Part shown: positions 1 to 11,354 of the stretch, in pieces
Position numbering within the stretch: the stretch's first letter is position 1
Layout of the letters: every line of letters begins with the position of its first letter
Source of the DNA: Luminiphilus sp.
GTDB taxonomy: Bacteria; Pseudomonadota; Gammaproteobacteria; Pseudomonadales; Halieaceae
DNA length: 64,000 nucleotides
Assembly (NCBI GenBank): GCA_029253085.1
Contig: JAQXAF010000033.1
Coordinates: 1 to 64,000 of the forward strand
Direction of reading: 5' to 3'
Program-made: the position numbers and the translations under genes
Notes under the pieces: model-generated
What the model saw: the letters and a program-made list of their open reading frames with translations, nothing else
The model's database searches: none
What the model was told of the DNA's origin: nothing

Positions 1-110
1 AAGAGCAGTGCGTAATCGGCCAGCATGTGCAGCTCCCGCAGCCATGGCGTTTACGAATAGTACATTTTAAACAAAACCGAGCGCTACAGTAATGATTTGA
101 CGTTATATGC

Positions 111-1754
111 TTAAGACTTTCCGTCCTCGACCATCGCGCTGACACTGTCGGGGTCTACCCGCTGCAGCAGTGGCTTGAAGTCGTCTAATTCATGTCCTAA
201 CAGCGGATTCTCAAGGAGATGCCAGTCTAGACTGATCTTGAGAAACGCCTCAGACCGCTCTGCCATAACCGGCAGTACAGGCTTAAGGTAAGTGATCAGC
301 GCGCGGAAAAGATTAATTCCTACGGAGCACACGGCCTGAACCTCGCTTTCTTTGCCGGGCTCTTTAGCGAGCACCCAAGGCTTTTTATCATCAATATACT
401 GGTTGGCTTGATCGGCCAGGGCGATTATTTCCCGCATGGCGCGGCTAAACTCACGGGCTTCATACAACGCGGCTATATCGTCCCCAGCGGCAATGAAACC
501 CTTCACAAGGGCGGGCTCTGCACAATGATCGCTCAGGGTATTGGCGAATTTTTTGCGTAAAAATCCTGCGCATCGGCTGGCGATATTAACCACTTTACCG
601 ACGAGGTCAGAGTTGACGCGTTTCACGAAGTCATCGAGATTCAGATCAAAGTCATCAACGCCCGCCCCTAGCTTGGCAGCAAAATAGTAGCGCAGGTACT
701 CGGGGTCAAGGTGCTTCAAATACGCACTGGCGTGTATGAAGGTTCCTCGACTTTTCGACATCTTGGTGCCATCGACCGTCAGAAACCCGTGGGCGTAAAT
801 AGCGGTAGGGAGGCGCAGTCCTGCAGCTTGAAGCATTGCCGGCCAAAAAAGACCGTGGAAGTTAATGATGTCCTTGCCGATAAAGTGATAAAGCTCAGTG
901 TTATGTCCGAGTTGCCACCATTGATCAAAGTCTTCGTTTTCTCTTTGGCAGTAGTCTAGGCAGCTGGCAATGTAGCCAATGGGGGCATCAAGCCAGACGT
1001 AAAAATATTTCCCGGGATGCCCAGGAATTTCAAAGCCAAAGTAGGGCGCGTCACGACTGATATCCCAGTCTTGCAAGCCTGCGTCGATCCATTCACTCAA
1101 TTTGTTGCGGATGGCGGGTTGTAGGCTGCCACTAGCGGTCCAGTCTTCAAGAAGCTCTTGGAAATGAGATAGCTGGAAAAAAAGATGTTCCGACGACTTC
1201 TCGATGGGCACAGCCCCTGATAGCGCCGAAACTGGGTCGATTAAGTCCGTCGGGCTATAAGTGGCCCCACAGGCCTCACAATTGTCGCCATATTGTTCAG
1301 GCGCTTTGCAGCGCGGGCAGGTTCCTTTGATAAAACGATCGGCTAGGAACAGTCCTTTCTCCGGATCAAAGGCTTGTGTGATCTCACGGCTACCAATATG
1401 ACCCTGAGCCTCTAATCGACTGAAAATTTCATTAGACCATTTTTGATTTTCAGGAGAGTGGGTAGATGCATAGTTGTCAAAATCGATGAGAAATCCGGTT
1501 GAATCCTCAAGATGGTTCAGTCTGACCGCCTCAATATGCGCCTCGGGGGAGGTTTCGGATTTTTCTGCCGCGAGCATAATGGCGGTGCCATGAGCGTCAT
1601 CGGCACATACATACAAACAGTGGTGTCCCCGGGAGCGCTGGAATCTGACCCAAATATCGGTCTGCACCTGCTCCAGTATGTGTCCAAGGTGCAACGGTGC
1701 ATTGGCATAGGGTAGCGCTGATGTGACGAGTATATTCCGCGTTGCAGAAGTCAT
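111..1754 (-). CDS. metG: Methionyl-tRNA synthetase (short form without C-terminal tRNA-binding domain)
   Basis: [26 protein letters not shown], four-Cys zinc knuckle, [10 protein letters not shown]; start chosen at MTSATRN. Confidence 0.95.
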   Translation of the reverse strand: MTSATRNILVTSALPYANAPLHLGHILEQVQTDIWVRFQRSRGHHCLYVCADDAHGTAIMLAAEKSETSPEAHIEAVRLNHLEDSTGFLIDFDNYASTHSPENQKWSNEIFSRLEAQGHIGSREITQAFDPEKGLFLADRFIKGTCPRCKAPEQYGDNCEACGATYSPTDLIDPVSALSGAVPIEKSSEHLFFQLSHFQELLEDWTASGSLQPAIRNKLSEWIDAGLQDWDISRDAPYFGFEIPGHPGKYFYVWLDAPIGYIASCLDYCQRENEDFDQWWQLGHNTELYHFIGKDIINFHGLFWPAMLQAAGLRLPTAIYAHGFLTVDGTKMSKSRGTFIHASAYLKHLDPEYLRYYFAAKLGAGVDDFDLNLDDFVKRVNSDLVGKVVNIASRCAGFLRKKFANTLSDHCAEPALVKGFIAAGDDIAALYEAREFSRAMREIIALADQANQYIDDKKPWVLAKEPGKESEVQAVCSVGINLFRALITYLKPVLPVMAERSEAFLKISLDWHLLENPLLGHELDDFKPLLQRVDPDSVSAMVEDGKS

Positions 1755-1884
1755 ACGGGGCAAGAGCCTGACAAAGAAGTTGCGGAAGTTTACCGGAACG
1801 CCGTCACTGTTTCATGCTGAGTTGAGCCAGTTGGGTATACTTACGTTTTTTTTCAATCCAGTCGAAAAGGTGGGCAGCCGCAGA

Positions 1885-2694
1885 ATGCAAACACAACCCA
1901 AACATATCGTCGCCATTGCCTCTGGAAAAGGAGGGGTGGGAAAGTCTACGGTCACCATGAATCTCGCTTTTGCCCTGCAGCAGCAAGGTCTGTCGGTCGG
2001 TCTTCTGGATGCTGACATCTACGGGCCCAGTCAACGACGCATGTTGGGAGTAAACCCTGAAATTACGCCCGAGCAGGAGGGTGAAAAGTGGCTTCACCCG
2101 GTTTCTGTTGGCGGCATCAAAGCGATGTCTATGGCGTTTTTGACCGATGAGACAACCGCGATGGTTTGGCGAGGCCCCATGGCGAGCGGCGCGTTGGTGC
2201 AAATGCTGGAACAAACTTTGTGGGGGGAGCTGGATATTTTGTTGGTGGATATGCCTCCGGGTACCGGAGATATCCAGCTCACACTGGCGCAAAAAGCCAC
2301 CTTAGCGGGCGCTGTTATCGTGACCACACCGCAGGATATTGCGCTTATCGATGCCAAGAAAGGCATTGAAATGTTTCGCAAGGTGGATATTCCTGTGTTG
2401 GGTATTATCGAAAATATGGCGACCCACGTATGCACTCAGTGCGGGCATGAAGAACCCATCTTTGGCCGTGGCGGTGGCGAGCAGATGGCCGATCAATACG
2501 AGGTTGATGTGCTAGCGAGTCTTCCCTTATCAAAGATTGTTAGGGAAACTGCTGATGCCGGTGTCGCAATGTTAAATGAGGCACCCGAGGATCCGGCATC
2601 TCGCGGCTTTCAACAGGCAGCTTCTGCGTTGTGGCGAAGCTTGTGTGCTGCTCAACCTAATGCTGGGCCCGTCATTACCATGGGCGACGACTGA
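1885..2694 (+). CDS. apbC: Mrp/ApbC/NBP35 family Fe-S cluster carrier P-loop ATPase
   Basis: [22 protein letters not shown] Walker motif; start chosen at MQTQPK inside the longer ORF. Confidence 0.93.
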   Translation: MQTQPKHIVAIASGKGGVGKSTVTMNLAFALQQQGLSVGLLDADIYGPSQRRMLGVNPEITPEQEGEKWLHPVSVGGIKAMSMAFLTDETTAMVWRGPMASGALVQMLEQTLWGELDILLVDMPPGTGDIQLTLAQKATLAGAVIVTTPQDIALIDAKKGIEMFRKVDIPVLGIIENMATHVCTQCGHEEPIFGRGGGEQMADQYEVDVLASLPLSKIVRETADAGVAMLNEAPEDPASRGFQQAASALWRSLCAAQPNAGPVITMGDD

Positions 2695-2716
2695 ATCTAG
2701 AGCTGGAGTACTAACT

Positions 2717-3283
2717 TTGACAATTAAATCTGACCGCTGGATCCGTGAAATGGCTGAAACTAAGGGCATGATTGAGCCTTTTGTATCTGGCCAAGTTCGA
2801 CAAAAAGGCGATGAAAAGCTCATTTCTTATGGAACGTCAAGCTACGGATACGACGTGCGCTGCAGTCGAGAGTTTAAAGTTTTTACCAATATCAACTCGG
2901 CGACGGTAGACCCCAAAAATTTTGACGAAGGTAGCTTCGTTCACGTTGAAAGTGATGTTTGTGTCATTCCGCCAAACTCATTTGCTCTTGCTGCTACCGT
3001 TGAGTATTTCCGGATACCGCGCAATGTTTTAACGGTATGCCTCGGTAAAAGTACGTATGCCCGGTGTGGCATTATCGTCAATGTGACGCCCCTAGAACCT
3101 GAGTGGGAGGGGCATGTGACCCTCGAGTTTTCAAATACCACCACGCTCCCCGCAAAAATTTATGCAAACGAGGGCGTGGCTCAAATGCTATTTTTTGAAT
3201 CCGATGAGGTCTGTGAGACGAGTTATGCAGATCGAGGGGGTAAGTATCAGGGACAGCGGGGTGTGACGCTGCCTAGAGCTTAA
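2717..3283 (+). CDS. dcd: dCTP deaminase
   Basis: [27 protein letters not shown] and [20 protein letters not shown]; likely TTG start. Confidence 0.93.
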   Translation: MTIKSDRWIREMAETKGMIEPFVSGQVRQKGDEKLISYGTSSYGYDVRCSREFKVFTNINSATVDPKNFDEGSFVHVESDVCVIPPNSFALAATVEYFRIPRNVLTVCLGKSTYARCGIIVNVTPLEPEWEGHVTLEFSNTTTLPAKIYANEGVAQMLFFESDEVCETSYADRGGKYQGQRGVTLPRA

Positions 3284-4041
3284 TGGCTGCCTTTTTGGGG
3301 CGCGATAGTGAGCGACTCCAAAGAGATTTCAATCGTTGAGTCATCTTCTATGTGTTGGGTACGCACCATTAGGTAGTCGAGTGAAGGCGCGATCCAGACT
3401 GCCGAGCGCCGGGTCGCCGTGGGTGGTCGCAGCTGCTTATAGTGCAGGGTCAACACGTCACCCATTGGCGTTGACAGTGTTTCCCGCCCCACAAATTGTA
3501 ATCTGCGGTCTTTAATTCTAGAACCATCAACGACTTTAAACTTGAGGATGTCTGGTGGTGCATCCGAGGCTTGGGCGGCTGACTTGAGATCGAGACGTAA
3601 CTGCTCTTGCTGGCTAAGCTGGTCGAGAACGCCCTCTGACCACTTGTGCTCTGACCACTCGTCCTTTTTTAGACTCTTTATAATCCCTGCCTCAGGTAAA
3701 AAAATGACCTCGCGCTTTCGCCGCACCACAGATTTAAGCTGATACTGGTAGTTAATCCCTTGAACATTTTCCCCGTCTAGCCTGAATCGAGCAGACTCCT
3801 TGATTTTGGCCAACATTGAACGTCCGTTGCTTGTGAGCCTGTAGCCCTCATCAGTCGTGACGAGTTCGCGTTCTATGCGCACCTTCATGCCCATGGCCTT
3901 TGTGAGATACGTTGCTTTGTAAGGAGCGAGGGTAGCGCCTTCAGCCCCTGCAACCGGAGGTGCAGTGGTGACACCAAGGAAGGCGCCAGCAAGCAAAAAT
4001 AGGCCGGTTGTTAACCGCCTTATTGGCAATTGGGCTTCCAA
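3280..4041 (-). CDS. DUF3108 domain-containing exported protein
   Basis: Signal peptide; family-like [23 protein letters not shown]...[21 protein letters not shown]. Confidence 0.7.
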   Translation of the reverse strand: MEAQLPIRRLTTGLFLLAGAFLGVTTAPPVAGAEGATLAPYKATYLTKAMGMKVRIERELVTTDEGYRLTSNGRSMLAKIKESARFRLDGENVQGINYQYQLKSVVRRKREVIFLPEAGIIKSLKKDEWSEHKWSEGVLDQLSQQEQLRLDLKSAAQASDAPPDILKFKVVDGSRIKDRRLQFVGRETLSTPMGDVLTLHYKQLRPPTATRRSAVWIAPSLDYLMVRTQHIEDDSTIEISLESLTIAPQKGSH

Positions 4042-4682
4042 ATTTGTCCTCCGGGAGGAAGTATTTCATCGTTCCACACTGCCCCGCGCTTGCTGAGGCT
4101 GACTTGGCCAGTCAGTACAAGATTAGCGGCATGGGGATAAAGCTGGTGCTCAAATGGCAGCACGCGGTTTGCAAGGGAGGCCGCAGTGTCGCCATCTTCG
4201 ATGGGCACGGGGGTTTGTAAAATGCCAGGACCCTCGTCGAGGTCGGCAGTGACAAAATGAACTGTAGCGCCACCTTCACACTCCCCTGCATCTAGAGCAC
4301 GCTGGTGCGTGTTGAGCCCACGGTATTTTGGTAGCAAAGAGGGGTGAATATTGATGAGTCGGCCGCGAAAACGATCAACAAAATTGGCGGTCAAAATTCG
4401 CATGAATCCCGCCAGGACGATCACATCGGGCTCGAATCCGTCAATTTTCTGCGCCAATACCTCATCAAATGCTTCTCTGGACTCATACAGGGTATGGTCG
4501 ACAGTTGCGGTCGCAATACCTGCGTCACGAGCGATTTTTAAGCCCGCAGCGTCAGGACGATTACTAATGACAGCTTCAACCGACCCCTGAAGTTGGCCCG
4601 TTTGCTGTGCTCGTAAAAACGCCCCAAGATTGCTGCCTCTACCGGACAATAGTAGCGCTAGACGTCCACTGCCTTTGCTCAT
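4020..4682 (-). CDS. purN: Phosphoribosylglycinamide formyltransferase
   Basis: [57 protein letters not shown] overlap with purM. Confidence 0.95.
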   Translation of the reverse strand: MSKGSGRLALLLSGRGSNLGAFLRAQQTGQLQGSVEAVISNRPDAAGLKIARDAGIATATVDHTLYESREAFDEVLAQKIDGFEPDVIVLAGFMRILTANFVDRFRGRLINIHPSLLPKYRGLNTHQRALDAGECEGGATVHFVTADLDEGPGILQTPVPIEDGDTAASLANRVLPFEHQLYPHAANLVLTGQVSLSKRGAVWNDEILPPGGQIWKPNCQ

Positions 4683-5722
4683 TCCGAAAACTCGACCCCC
4701 CCAGTGCCTGCGACGATATCGCCAATAGGCCAAGCGTCTATACCCGTGCTGGCCAGGTGTGATAACGCGGGTTTTGCTTGATCGGCAGCTACGACCAAGA
4801 CCATACCGACACCGCAATTGAAGGTTCTTAACATTTCATATTGTTCGACGTTACCGCCTTGTTGCAGCCATTCAAAAACAGCAGGTGGACGCCAACTACT
4901 GAGATCAATTCTGGCGGTACAGCCCTCAGGCAAAACCCGCGGCAGGTTTTCTGGAAGCCCTCCGCCGGTAATATGAGCCATAGCATGGATGGGCACCGCT
5001 TTTTGCAGCGATAGCAACGCACGATTATAAATGGTGGTGGGAGCTAGCAGCGCGTCTATCAATAGCTGCCCATCGGATAACTGCGTGTCCAGCGGGGCAG
5101 ATTGCACCTCGATAATTTTACGAATCAAAGAAAAGCCATTTGCATGGGGGCCACTTGAGGGAAGGGCAATCAGCACATCGCCGCCGGCAACCTTTTTTCC
5201 ATCGATAATGTGCTTTTTTTCAGCCACACCCACACAAAATCCGGCTAGGTCGTAATCCTCGCCTTCATACATGCCGGGCATTTCTGCGGTTTCTCCGCCC
5301 ACTAGCGCGCAACCCGCTAACTCACAGCCCTTGCCAATACCGGCTACGACCTCGGTGGCCACGTCAATATTGAGCTTGCCGGTCGCGTAGTAGTCAAGAA
5401 ATAGCAGTGGCTCTGCGCCGACTACGGCAATGTCGTTACTGCACATGGCGACAAGGTCGATACCAATCGTATCGTGACGTCCGGCGATCATAGCGAGCCG
5501 GAGTTTTGTGCCAACACCATCGGTACCCGATACTAAGACAGGCTGTTCGTAACCCTTGGGTATCTCGACTAGTGCACCGAAGCCCCCAATTCCACCTAAG
5601 ACTTCGGGTCTGCGGGTTGCTGCGGTGACGCTTTTCAGGCGATCAACCAGTTGATTGCCAGCGTCGATGTCGACTCCAGCGTCACGATAGGAAAGGGTAG
5701 GCTTTTTTGGGGTATCGCTCAT
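4679..5722 (-). CDS. purM: Phosphoribosylformylglycinamidine cyclo-ligase
   Basis: [46 protein letters not shown]. Confidence 0.95.
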   Translation of the reverse strand: MSDTPKKPTLSYRDAGVDIDAGNQLVDRLKSVTAATRRPEVLGGIGGFGALVEIPKGYEQPVLVSGTDGVGTKLRLAMIAGRHDTIGIDLVAMCSNDIAVVGAEPLLFLDYYATGKLNIDVATEVVAGIGKGCELAGCALVGGETAEMPGMYEGEDYDLAGFCVGVAEKKHIIDGKKVAGGDVLIALPSSGPHANGFSLIRKIIEVQSAPLDTQLSDGQLLIDALLAPTTIYNRALLSLQKAVPIHAMAHITGGGLPENLPRVLPEGCTARIDLSSWRPPAVFEWLQQGGNVEQYEMLRTFNCGVGMVLVVAADQAKPALSHLASTGIDAWPIGDIVAGTGGVEFSE

Positions 5723-5824
5723 GGGTGCTAGCGCCACTTGGGTCATTTGTGATCGTGACAGGGTACTGGCTGGCCGTGAACTAGGGAAGCAACGCTCGAC
5801 AGTTTTCACTGGTAAACTTACGGC

Positions 5825-6874
5825 ATGTTAAATTTAATGCGCCAATTATTGTGTCGAATCGGTCGAGTTGCCCTCTTATTGACCATTACGTCCCCCGTGT
5901 TTGCCCAGTCAGATTTTTATGCCGCTCGCGTTGAAGTCCCTGATCGCAGCGATGCTGCCTTGGCATTGGGGGCTCGCGAGGCCATGAACCGGGTGCTTAT
6001 CAGAGTATCAGGCAATGAAGATATCGCCCAAAATCCAACAGTCGCGGCCGCTTTGAGAGTGGCCCGTGACCGGATAGCCCTTTACAGCTTTGAGCAAGAC
6101 GAGGGGCAGATCTATCTTCAGGCCACATTCGATGATGTTTTGGTGAAGAGCATACTGCGCGAGTCAGACGCCACTTTCTGGTCTGAAGACAGGCCGCCGG
6201 TGTTACTTTGGTTGGTAGTTGACGAGCCCTATAGCCGTCGTTTTGCCACGGTCAGTCAAGATGGTGATTTGCTTTTGGAGTTATCCGAGGCCTTTACAGC
6301 ACGAGGCATTGATCTGCGTTTACCCCTTCTAGATTTAGAGGATGCCGCAAAGCTTTCCCCTGAAATGGTGTGGCAGCGGGTTGCTGGTCGCATTCGCGCG
6401 GCATCCCAGCGTTACGGCACTGAGCATATTTTGGTGGGACGTTACGTTCAGTTGACGACCGGTTCACAGATTGCAGATTGGCTTTACCTCGATAGTGAAG
6501 ATCAGCGACAAGTACAAATCCAGGGCACTAATCCGACGCCCGTTGTGCGGGCGGGGGTTGATTTGGCGGTTGACGCAATGGCCGATAGGTACGCGGTGAT
6601 ACTTGAGTCAACCCCGGGACAGAGTTTCATCGCGGTAACGGTCACCGGGGTCGAGAGTTTTACCGATTATCAATCGGTCATGGATATTCTCCGCCAGCTA
6701 CCCGTGCTCGACTCCCTCACTGTTGATGAAATTTACGGTGACAGGCTGGGAGTCCGGGTTACTGGATTGAGTGACGCCGAGGCTTTAGCAAGGGTACTCC
6801 CCGGGCGATCACGTCTTGGTGTTTTGGGCGATATATCAACGCGTCGCATAAATTTACACTGGGGACAGCCATGA
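5825..6874 (+). CDS. DUF2066 domain-containing protein
   Basis: Signal peptide, [34 protein letters not shown]; purM-DUF2066-PerM-hda neighbourhood. Confidence 0.75.
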   Translation: MLNLMRQLLCRIGRVALLLTITSPVFAQSDFYAARVEVPDRSDAALALGAREAMNRVLIRVSGNEDIAQNPTVAAALRVARDRIALYSFEQDEGQIYLQATFDDVLVKSILRESDATFWSEDRPPVLLWLVVDEPYSRRFATVSQDGDLLLELSEAFTARGIDLRLPLLDLEDAAKLSPEMVWQRVAGRIRAASQRYGTEHILVGRYVQLTTGSQIADWLYLDSEDQRQVQIQGTNPTPVVRAGVDLAVDAMADRYAVILESTPGQSFIAVTVTGVESFTDYQSVMDILRQLPVLDSLTVDEIYGDRLGVRVTGLSDAEALARVLPGRSRLGVLGDISTRRINLHWGQP

Positions 6875-7941
6875 ATACGCAACCTGCGGTCAATCGATGG
6901 CCCTTTGTGGCTGGCCTTATAGTGGTAACGACGGTTTTTGTTTGGGCATTACACCCTATTTTGGCGCCCTTTATCGTGGGGGCGCTCATCGCTTACCTAG
7001 GGGATCCTATTGTCGACGCGCTCGAAGCTCGAGGGTACGGGCGCTCTTCGGGAGTGGCATTGGTCTTCTTGGTCTTGGTCTTGGTCACCACCCTTATTTT
7101 ATTAGTGGGGATTCCTCTGCTCATAGACCAGCTGGATCAAGCGATAGAAAAGCTTCCTACTTTATACCGCTGGGTATCAACCTCATTGCTACCATCGGTG
7201 CATGAACGCATTAGTATCAGCCCCGTGGCTCTGCCACCGATTGATTGGGAGGCCGAGTTGGCTGCGCGGTGGCAATCTGTGGGCAAGCTGGTCGCAACCT
7301 CGGTGGCGAGTCTTACGCGATCTGGCTTTGGTGTGATCGCTGCGGTTTTCAATATGACCTTGATCCCTGTCGTGGCGTTTTACCTCATGCGCGACTGGGA
7401 TCGTATGATGGCGGCGATACTCGATCTTGTTCCGGTCACCTGGCAACAAGACCTGAGTCGAATGGTCGCCGAGGCTAACGATGTCCTAGGCGCTTTCATT
7501 CGCGGCCAATTTTTAGTCATGCTTGCTCAGGCGTTCCTTTACAGTGCGGGTTTGTGGTTCGTGGGATTAGATTTCGCGCTGATCTTAGGGACGGTGGCGG
7601 GCTTGGCTTCAATTATCCCTTATGCAGGCGCCGTGCTTGGCGTGGGTAGCTCACTAATCGTCGCCTGGTTTCAGACTGGAGGTGACCTGAGTTTTATCGC
7701 TTGGGTGGGGCTCGTTTTTGCTGTTGGGCAAACGCTGGAGAGTATGTTCCTTACCCCCGTGCTCATCGGTGATCGGATTGGGTTACACCCCGTTGTGGTT
7801 ATTTTCGCATTGCTTGCAGGTGGACAGTTAGCGGGTTTTACCGGCGTTCTGTTGGCATTGCCCGTCGCGGCCGTTATTTTGGTCTTTTGTAGACATGCTG
7901 TGGGTTACTACCGCAGTACAGAGACTTATCGCAGCAACTGA
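6871..7941 (+). CDS. AI-2E/PerM family transporter
   Basis: Multi-TM, IPYAGAVLGVGSSLIVA and GDRIGLHPVVVIFALLAGGQLAGFTGVLLALPVAAV. Confidence 0.9.
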   Translation: MNTQPAVNRWPFVAGLIVVTTVFVWALHPILAPFIVGALIAYLGDPIVDALEARGYGRSSGVALVFLVLVLVTTLILLVGIPLLIDQLDQAIEKLPTLYRWVSTSLLPSVHERISISPVALPPIDWEAELAARWQSVGKLVATSVASLTRSGFGVIAAVFNMTLIPVVAFYLMRDWDRMMAAILDLVPVTWQQDLSRMVAEANDVLGAFIRGQFLVMLAQAFLYSAGLWFVGLDFALILGTVAGLASIIPYAGAVLGVGSSLIVAWFQTGGDLSFIAWVGLVFAVGQTLESMFLTPVLIGDRIGLHPVVVIFALLAGGQLAGFTGVLLALPVAAVILVFCRHAVGYYRSTETYRSN

Positions 7942-7954
7942 ATATGAGGCCAAT

Positions 7955-8653
7955 GTGGTCGACCAGCTCCCTTTAAAAATTCCTCTGGATCACGACCTAA
8001 ATCTGGATAACTTTCAGCGGCGTCGTGATCTGCTGCAGTTACTCACTGGTGTTGATGCCCTGCTAGGAGGCGCTGATCAATCGCTGTTTCTTTGGGGGCC
8101 AACAGGAACCGGGAAAAGCCATTTACTGCAGGGTATTAGCCGAGCTATTGGTACTCGAGCTCTCTACCTTCCAATGACCGAGTTACTTCAGTACGCCCCA
8201 GAGGCAGTTCTTGAAGGGGTCGTGACATGTGAGGCGGTGCTTGTTGATGACATCCAGCTGATTGTCGGTAGAGAGGATTGGCAGGAGGCCTTGTTCCACA
8301 CGTTTAATCGGTTGAAAGCGGCGGGTATTCCCCAGGTTTATTCTGGATTAGCCCCCCCCGCGCAAATGACGCAGGTTTTGCCCGATTTACGGTCTCGCTG
8401 GGGTGAACTTATGGTTTATCACTTGCCGGCATTCAGTGAGAGTGAGCTGAGCGAATTGCTGCAGTTTCGCGCATCACAGCGGGGCCTGAAGATTTCAAAT
8501 GAGGTAGTGCAGTATATTTTACATCGAGCGCCCCGGAGTACCTCTGCACTCATGGCGTTACTCGATGAACTCGATCATGCGGCTTTGGCTAGGAGTCGAC
8601 CCATCACAATTCCCCTGCTAGCTGAGCTTAAGTTGTGGTCTCCGGATCGGTGA
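7955..8653 (+). CDS. hda: DnaA regulatory inactivator Hda
   Basis: DnaA-like AAA+ (LFLWGPTGTGKSHLLQG, VLVDDIQLI); likely GTG start (VVDQLPLKIPL). Confidence 0.88.
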   Translation: MVDQLPLKIPLDHDLNLDNFQRRRDLLQLLTGVDALLGGADQSLFLWGPTGTGKSHLLQGISRAIGTRALYLPMTELLQYAPEAVLEGVVTCEAVLVDDIQLIVGREDWQEALFHTFNRLKAAGIPQVYSGLAPPAQMTQVLPDLRSRWGELMVYHLPAFSESELSELLQFRASQRGLKISNEVVQYILHRAPRSTSALMALLDELDHAALARSRPITIPLLAELKLWSPDR

Positions 8654-9410
8654 TTGTAACCGCGTAGTCGTTGGGGCCTAGCTGTAAATAGCCTCGCAGC
8701 CAGCGAACAAGCAAATACAAAGGTAGGGTGTCTGCAAGTGCGGCGAGCGCTTTGAAGGCGTAATTGCTGCCCACTAGCACCAGCAGCGTGTTAAATGCCA
8801 TTTCACCGCGCCAGTACACGGCACCGAAAGTGACGGTGACCACCATAATGGAATCAACCATTTGGCTAAGTAATGTGCTGAAATTATTTCGCAGCCATAA
8901 GTGCTTGCCTCGGGTGAGACGCTTCCAAAAATGGTAGAGCTGAACATCACAGTATTGCGCCGTGATATAGGCCAGCATTGAGGCGAAAACTGCTCCGGAG
9001 GTCGTGGCATAAATCAGCTCAAACAATCCAATCTGGCCGGCGACAACATCGCCATTTGGTAATGCCACAGGTTCGGCTAGCTGTAGGATCTGCCAGGGTG
9101 GCATGGTCTCTGGGGGAACTGATGGCGCCAAATCGCCCAAAGTGAGCACTGCAAGAATCAAAAAGTTGAGGCCCAAGCCAACGGTCACTAAAAAATTCGC
9201 GCGCGCACGACCGTAGAGCTCAGAGACTAAATCAGTGCACAAAAATGTGAGGGGATAAGGCAAGACGCCGACGGCTAAAGCGAGTGGGCCCAGCTGTATA
9301 AAGCGCGTGATGCCGACCACGTTGAGTAGCGTCATGGCGCCCAGAAATACTGCCGCCAGCACAAGAAAAACGCGCTCGCGTCGCTCTCTTAGTAAGTCAC
9401 TCACCACCAC
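8628..9410 (-). CDS. YhhQ-family queuosine precursor transporter-like membrane protein
   Basis: YPLTFLCTDLVSELYGRARAN and AYITAQYCDVQLYHFWKRLT motifs. Confidence 0.85.
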   Translation of the reverse strand: MVVSDLLRERRERVFLVLAAVFLGAMTLLNVVGITRFIQLGPLALAVGVLPYPLTFLCTDLVSELYGRARANFLVTVGLGLNFLILAVLTLGDLAPSVPPETMPPWQILQLAEPVALPNGDVVAGQIGLFELIYATTSGAVFASMLAYITAQYCDVQLYHFWKRLTRGKHLWLRNNFSTLLSQMVDSIMVVTVTFGAVYWRGEMAFNTLLVLVGSNYAFKALAALADTLPLYLLVRWLRGYLQLGPNDYAVTITDPETTT

Positions 9411-10120
9411 TAATGCTCCACTTGCCCCAAATTACCGTGTAGAACAGCACCGTTAATGACAGGATTGCCGTGGGCCCAGAAAATCAAACGGGCGATTTCT
9501 TCAGGCTCAACAAGCCGACCAAAGCTATTCATATCGCTAATGGCCTCAATGATTTTTTGATCCTGACCAATATGATTACGCAGCATTTCTGTATCGGTGA
9601 AACCGGGGCAAATGAGAGCGGTGTGAATGCCGCGACCCATCAAATCTTGGCAGGTGGCTCGCATCATCCCAAGCTGGGCGTGCTTACTAACGACATAACT
9701 AAACGCCCCTTTAACGGCTTTTTCAGACAGCGTTGAGCCGACGAAGAGTGCGCTTGACCCACTAGGCATAAGAGGTAGGAGTTCTCGATTGAGATTATTT
9801 ATAGCCAAGGTGTTGATTTGGAGAACTCTCGCCAATGACGTGTCATCGGTGCTGTCCACCGTATCTTTAAGCATCAACGCTGCGTTATGTACCAAGCAAA
9901 CAGAAGATGGCTGGGTTTCCGCTAGTTGTTGCGACAGTGACCGCGCCAGCGCCTGAACAGACTCAGGGTCGCTCAAGTCACCGCATAAATCCGTCACGCC
10001 AGTGATGGGGCAAGGGCGGCGAGAAATATTGATAACGGCAAATCCAGCGTCGAGGAACAAGCTCGCAGCAGCCGCTCCAATGCCCGAGCTGGCTCCTGTG
10101 ATGATGGCGGTCCGTGTCAT
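9410..10120 (-). CDS. Short-chain dehydrogenase/reductase
   Basis: TGASSGIGAAAA cofactor motif, YVVSK catalytic motif, CPGFTDTEM; start chosen at MTRTAIITG. Confidence 0.9.
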   Translation of the reverse strand: MTRTAIITGASSGIGAAAASLFLDAGFAVINISRRPCPITGVTDLCGDLSDPESVQALARSLSQQLAETQPSSVCLVHNAALMLKDTVDSTDDTSLARVLQINTLAINNLNRELLPLMPSGSSALFVGSTLSEKAVKGAFSYVVSKHAQLGMMRATCQDLMGRGIHTALICPGFTDTEMLRNHIGQDQKIIEAISDMNSFGRLVEPEEIARLIFWAHGNPVINGAVLHGNLGQVEH

Positions 10121-10255
10121 GCTGGTAGCTTCCCTTATACACTGAGTTGACGGTACGCAGGTCTGCAGCAGGTGGATGCCAAACCTCTTGATTGGCTTGC
10201 TAACCGCTTCACCAGACCCCACCATACACTGTCCCCATAAATCTGGCAGTACACG

Positions 10256-10750
10256 ATGGCCCGTCTGACGACACTTTACATTGACAAGGAAGCGCATAAA
10301 TTTTCGGCGGCGCACTTCACTATTTTCACAGCCACCGAGCGTGAGCGATTGCACGGGCACAATTATTCGGTGTCGGCGCGTATTGTTGCCCCCATGGGGG
10401 CCAACGGTTTTTCGGCAGATTATAACGTTTACAAACGCCGAATTGCTGAGCTATGTAAGCCGCTCGACGAATACATGCTAATCGCGGGTAACTCGCCGTA
10501 TCAAATAATCGAAGAGCGCGATGATGAATATTGGGTGACCTTTGCCGGTAGAACCTTAAAGTTTTTACAAGACGAAACGCACCTGCTGCCCGTCGTCAAT
10601 GTCACGGTAGAAGAATTAGCACATTATTTGTTGGCTCAATTGATGACGTTAAGTGAGGGTGAAGGCTTGGTCGAGGTCGAATTGGGGGTTTCTTCTGGCC
10701 CTGGACAAACGGGCTCCGCGATCTGGACGGAGCCCCCAAAAAATAAATAA
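10256..10750 (+). CDS. 6-pyruvoyl-tetrahydropterin synthase / QueD superfamily protein (non-canonical active site)
   Basis: FSAAH and LHGHNY zinc-ligand motifs; C-x3-HGH Cys is absent. Confidence 0.8.
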   Translation: MARLTTLYIDKEAHKFSAAHFTIFTATERERLHGHNYSVSARIVAPMGANGFSADYNVYKRRIAELCKPLDEYMLIAGNSPYQIIEERDDEYWVTFAGRTLKFLQDETHLLPVVNVTVEELAHYLLAQLMTLSEGEGLVEVELGVSSGPGQTGSAIWTEPPKNK

Positions 10751-10895
10751 TATTTTTTGTGAACTTTTTACAGATGTTGCGGTCTCACTTATAGCTTCAG
10801 AGATGGTGTCACCCCGGGGATGGCACAAGGGAAACATCCTGTGAGCCCCTTTCCTGCGATGCAGGAGTGGCCCCGATTTGAGTGGCTCCTTTTTT

Positions 10896-10922
10896 CGCCG
10901 GCTAATCGCCGGCGTTTTTTTT
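10896..10922 (+). terminator. Rho-independent terminator
   Basis: CGCCGGC-taatc-GCCGGCG followed by T8. Confidence 0.85.
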
Positions 10923-10940
10923 GGCGGTGAGATGGGTGTT

Positions 10941-11354
10941 CTAACGCCCAAGCTCCACCAGCACACGATTGAGTGACTGAGCGGTTTGCGGACCCTTCAA
11001 CGTTGCAACTAGCGCCCCATCAGGACTTATTACCAGTGTTGTTGGCAGCACACTTGGACGCGTAATACCCAAGAGCGGTGCCGGGTCTAGGGGTAGATTG
11101 GCGAAAGTCATGCCCATTTCTGAACGCTGTTTGCTGAGGGCGTCCCCCTTTTGCTCGTCGTAGTTAACGCCAAACACCGTAATGTCTGCGGCACTATTGA
11201 TGGTGTTGAGTTCGGGGATTTCCTCGCGGCAGGGCGTACACCAAAGCGCCCAATAATTGATGAGTCGCCATTGCCCCTTTGCAGGAAGGGGAGAGCTGTC
11301 TTGACCATCGCATCCTGTTGCGAAGACCAAAAAAAGCACCAGCAGATATTTCAC
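10941..11354 (-). CDS. TlpA-like thioredoxin-fold lipoprotein
   Basis: Lipobox-like FATGC; WALWCTPCREEIPELN redox motif. Confidence 0.88.
   Translation of the reverse strand: MKYLLVLFLVFATGCDGQDSSPLPAKGQWRLINYWALWCTPCREEIPELNTINSAADITVFGVNYDEQKGDALSKQRSEMGMTFANLPLDPAPLLGITRPSVLPTTLVISPDGALVATLKGPQTAQSLNRVLVELGR

Noticed and set aside
1804-2292. 162-aa minus-strand ORF over apbC
   Set aside because: Overlaps a confident gene and its sequence has no domain-like pattern.
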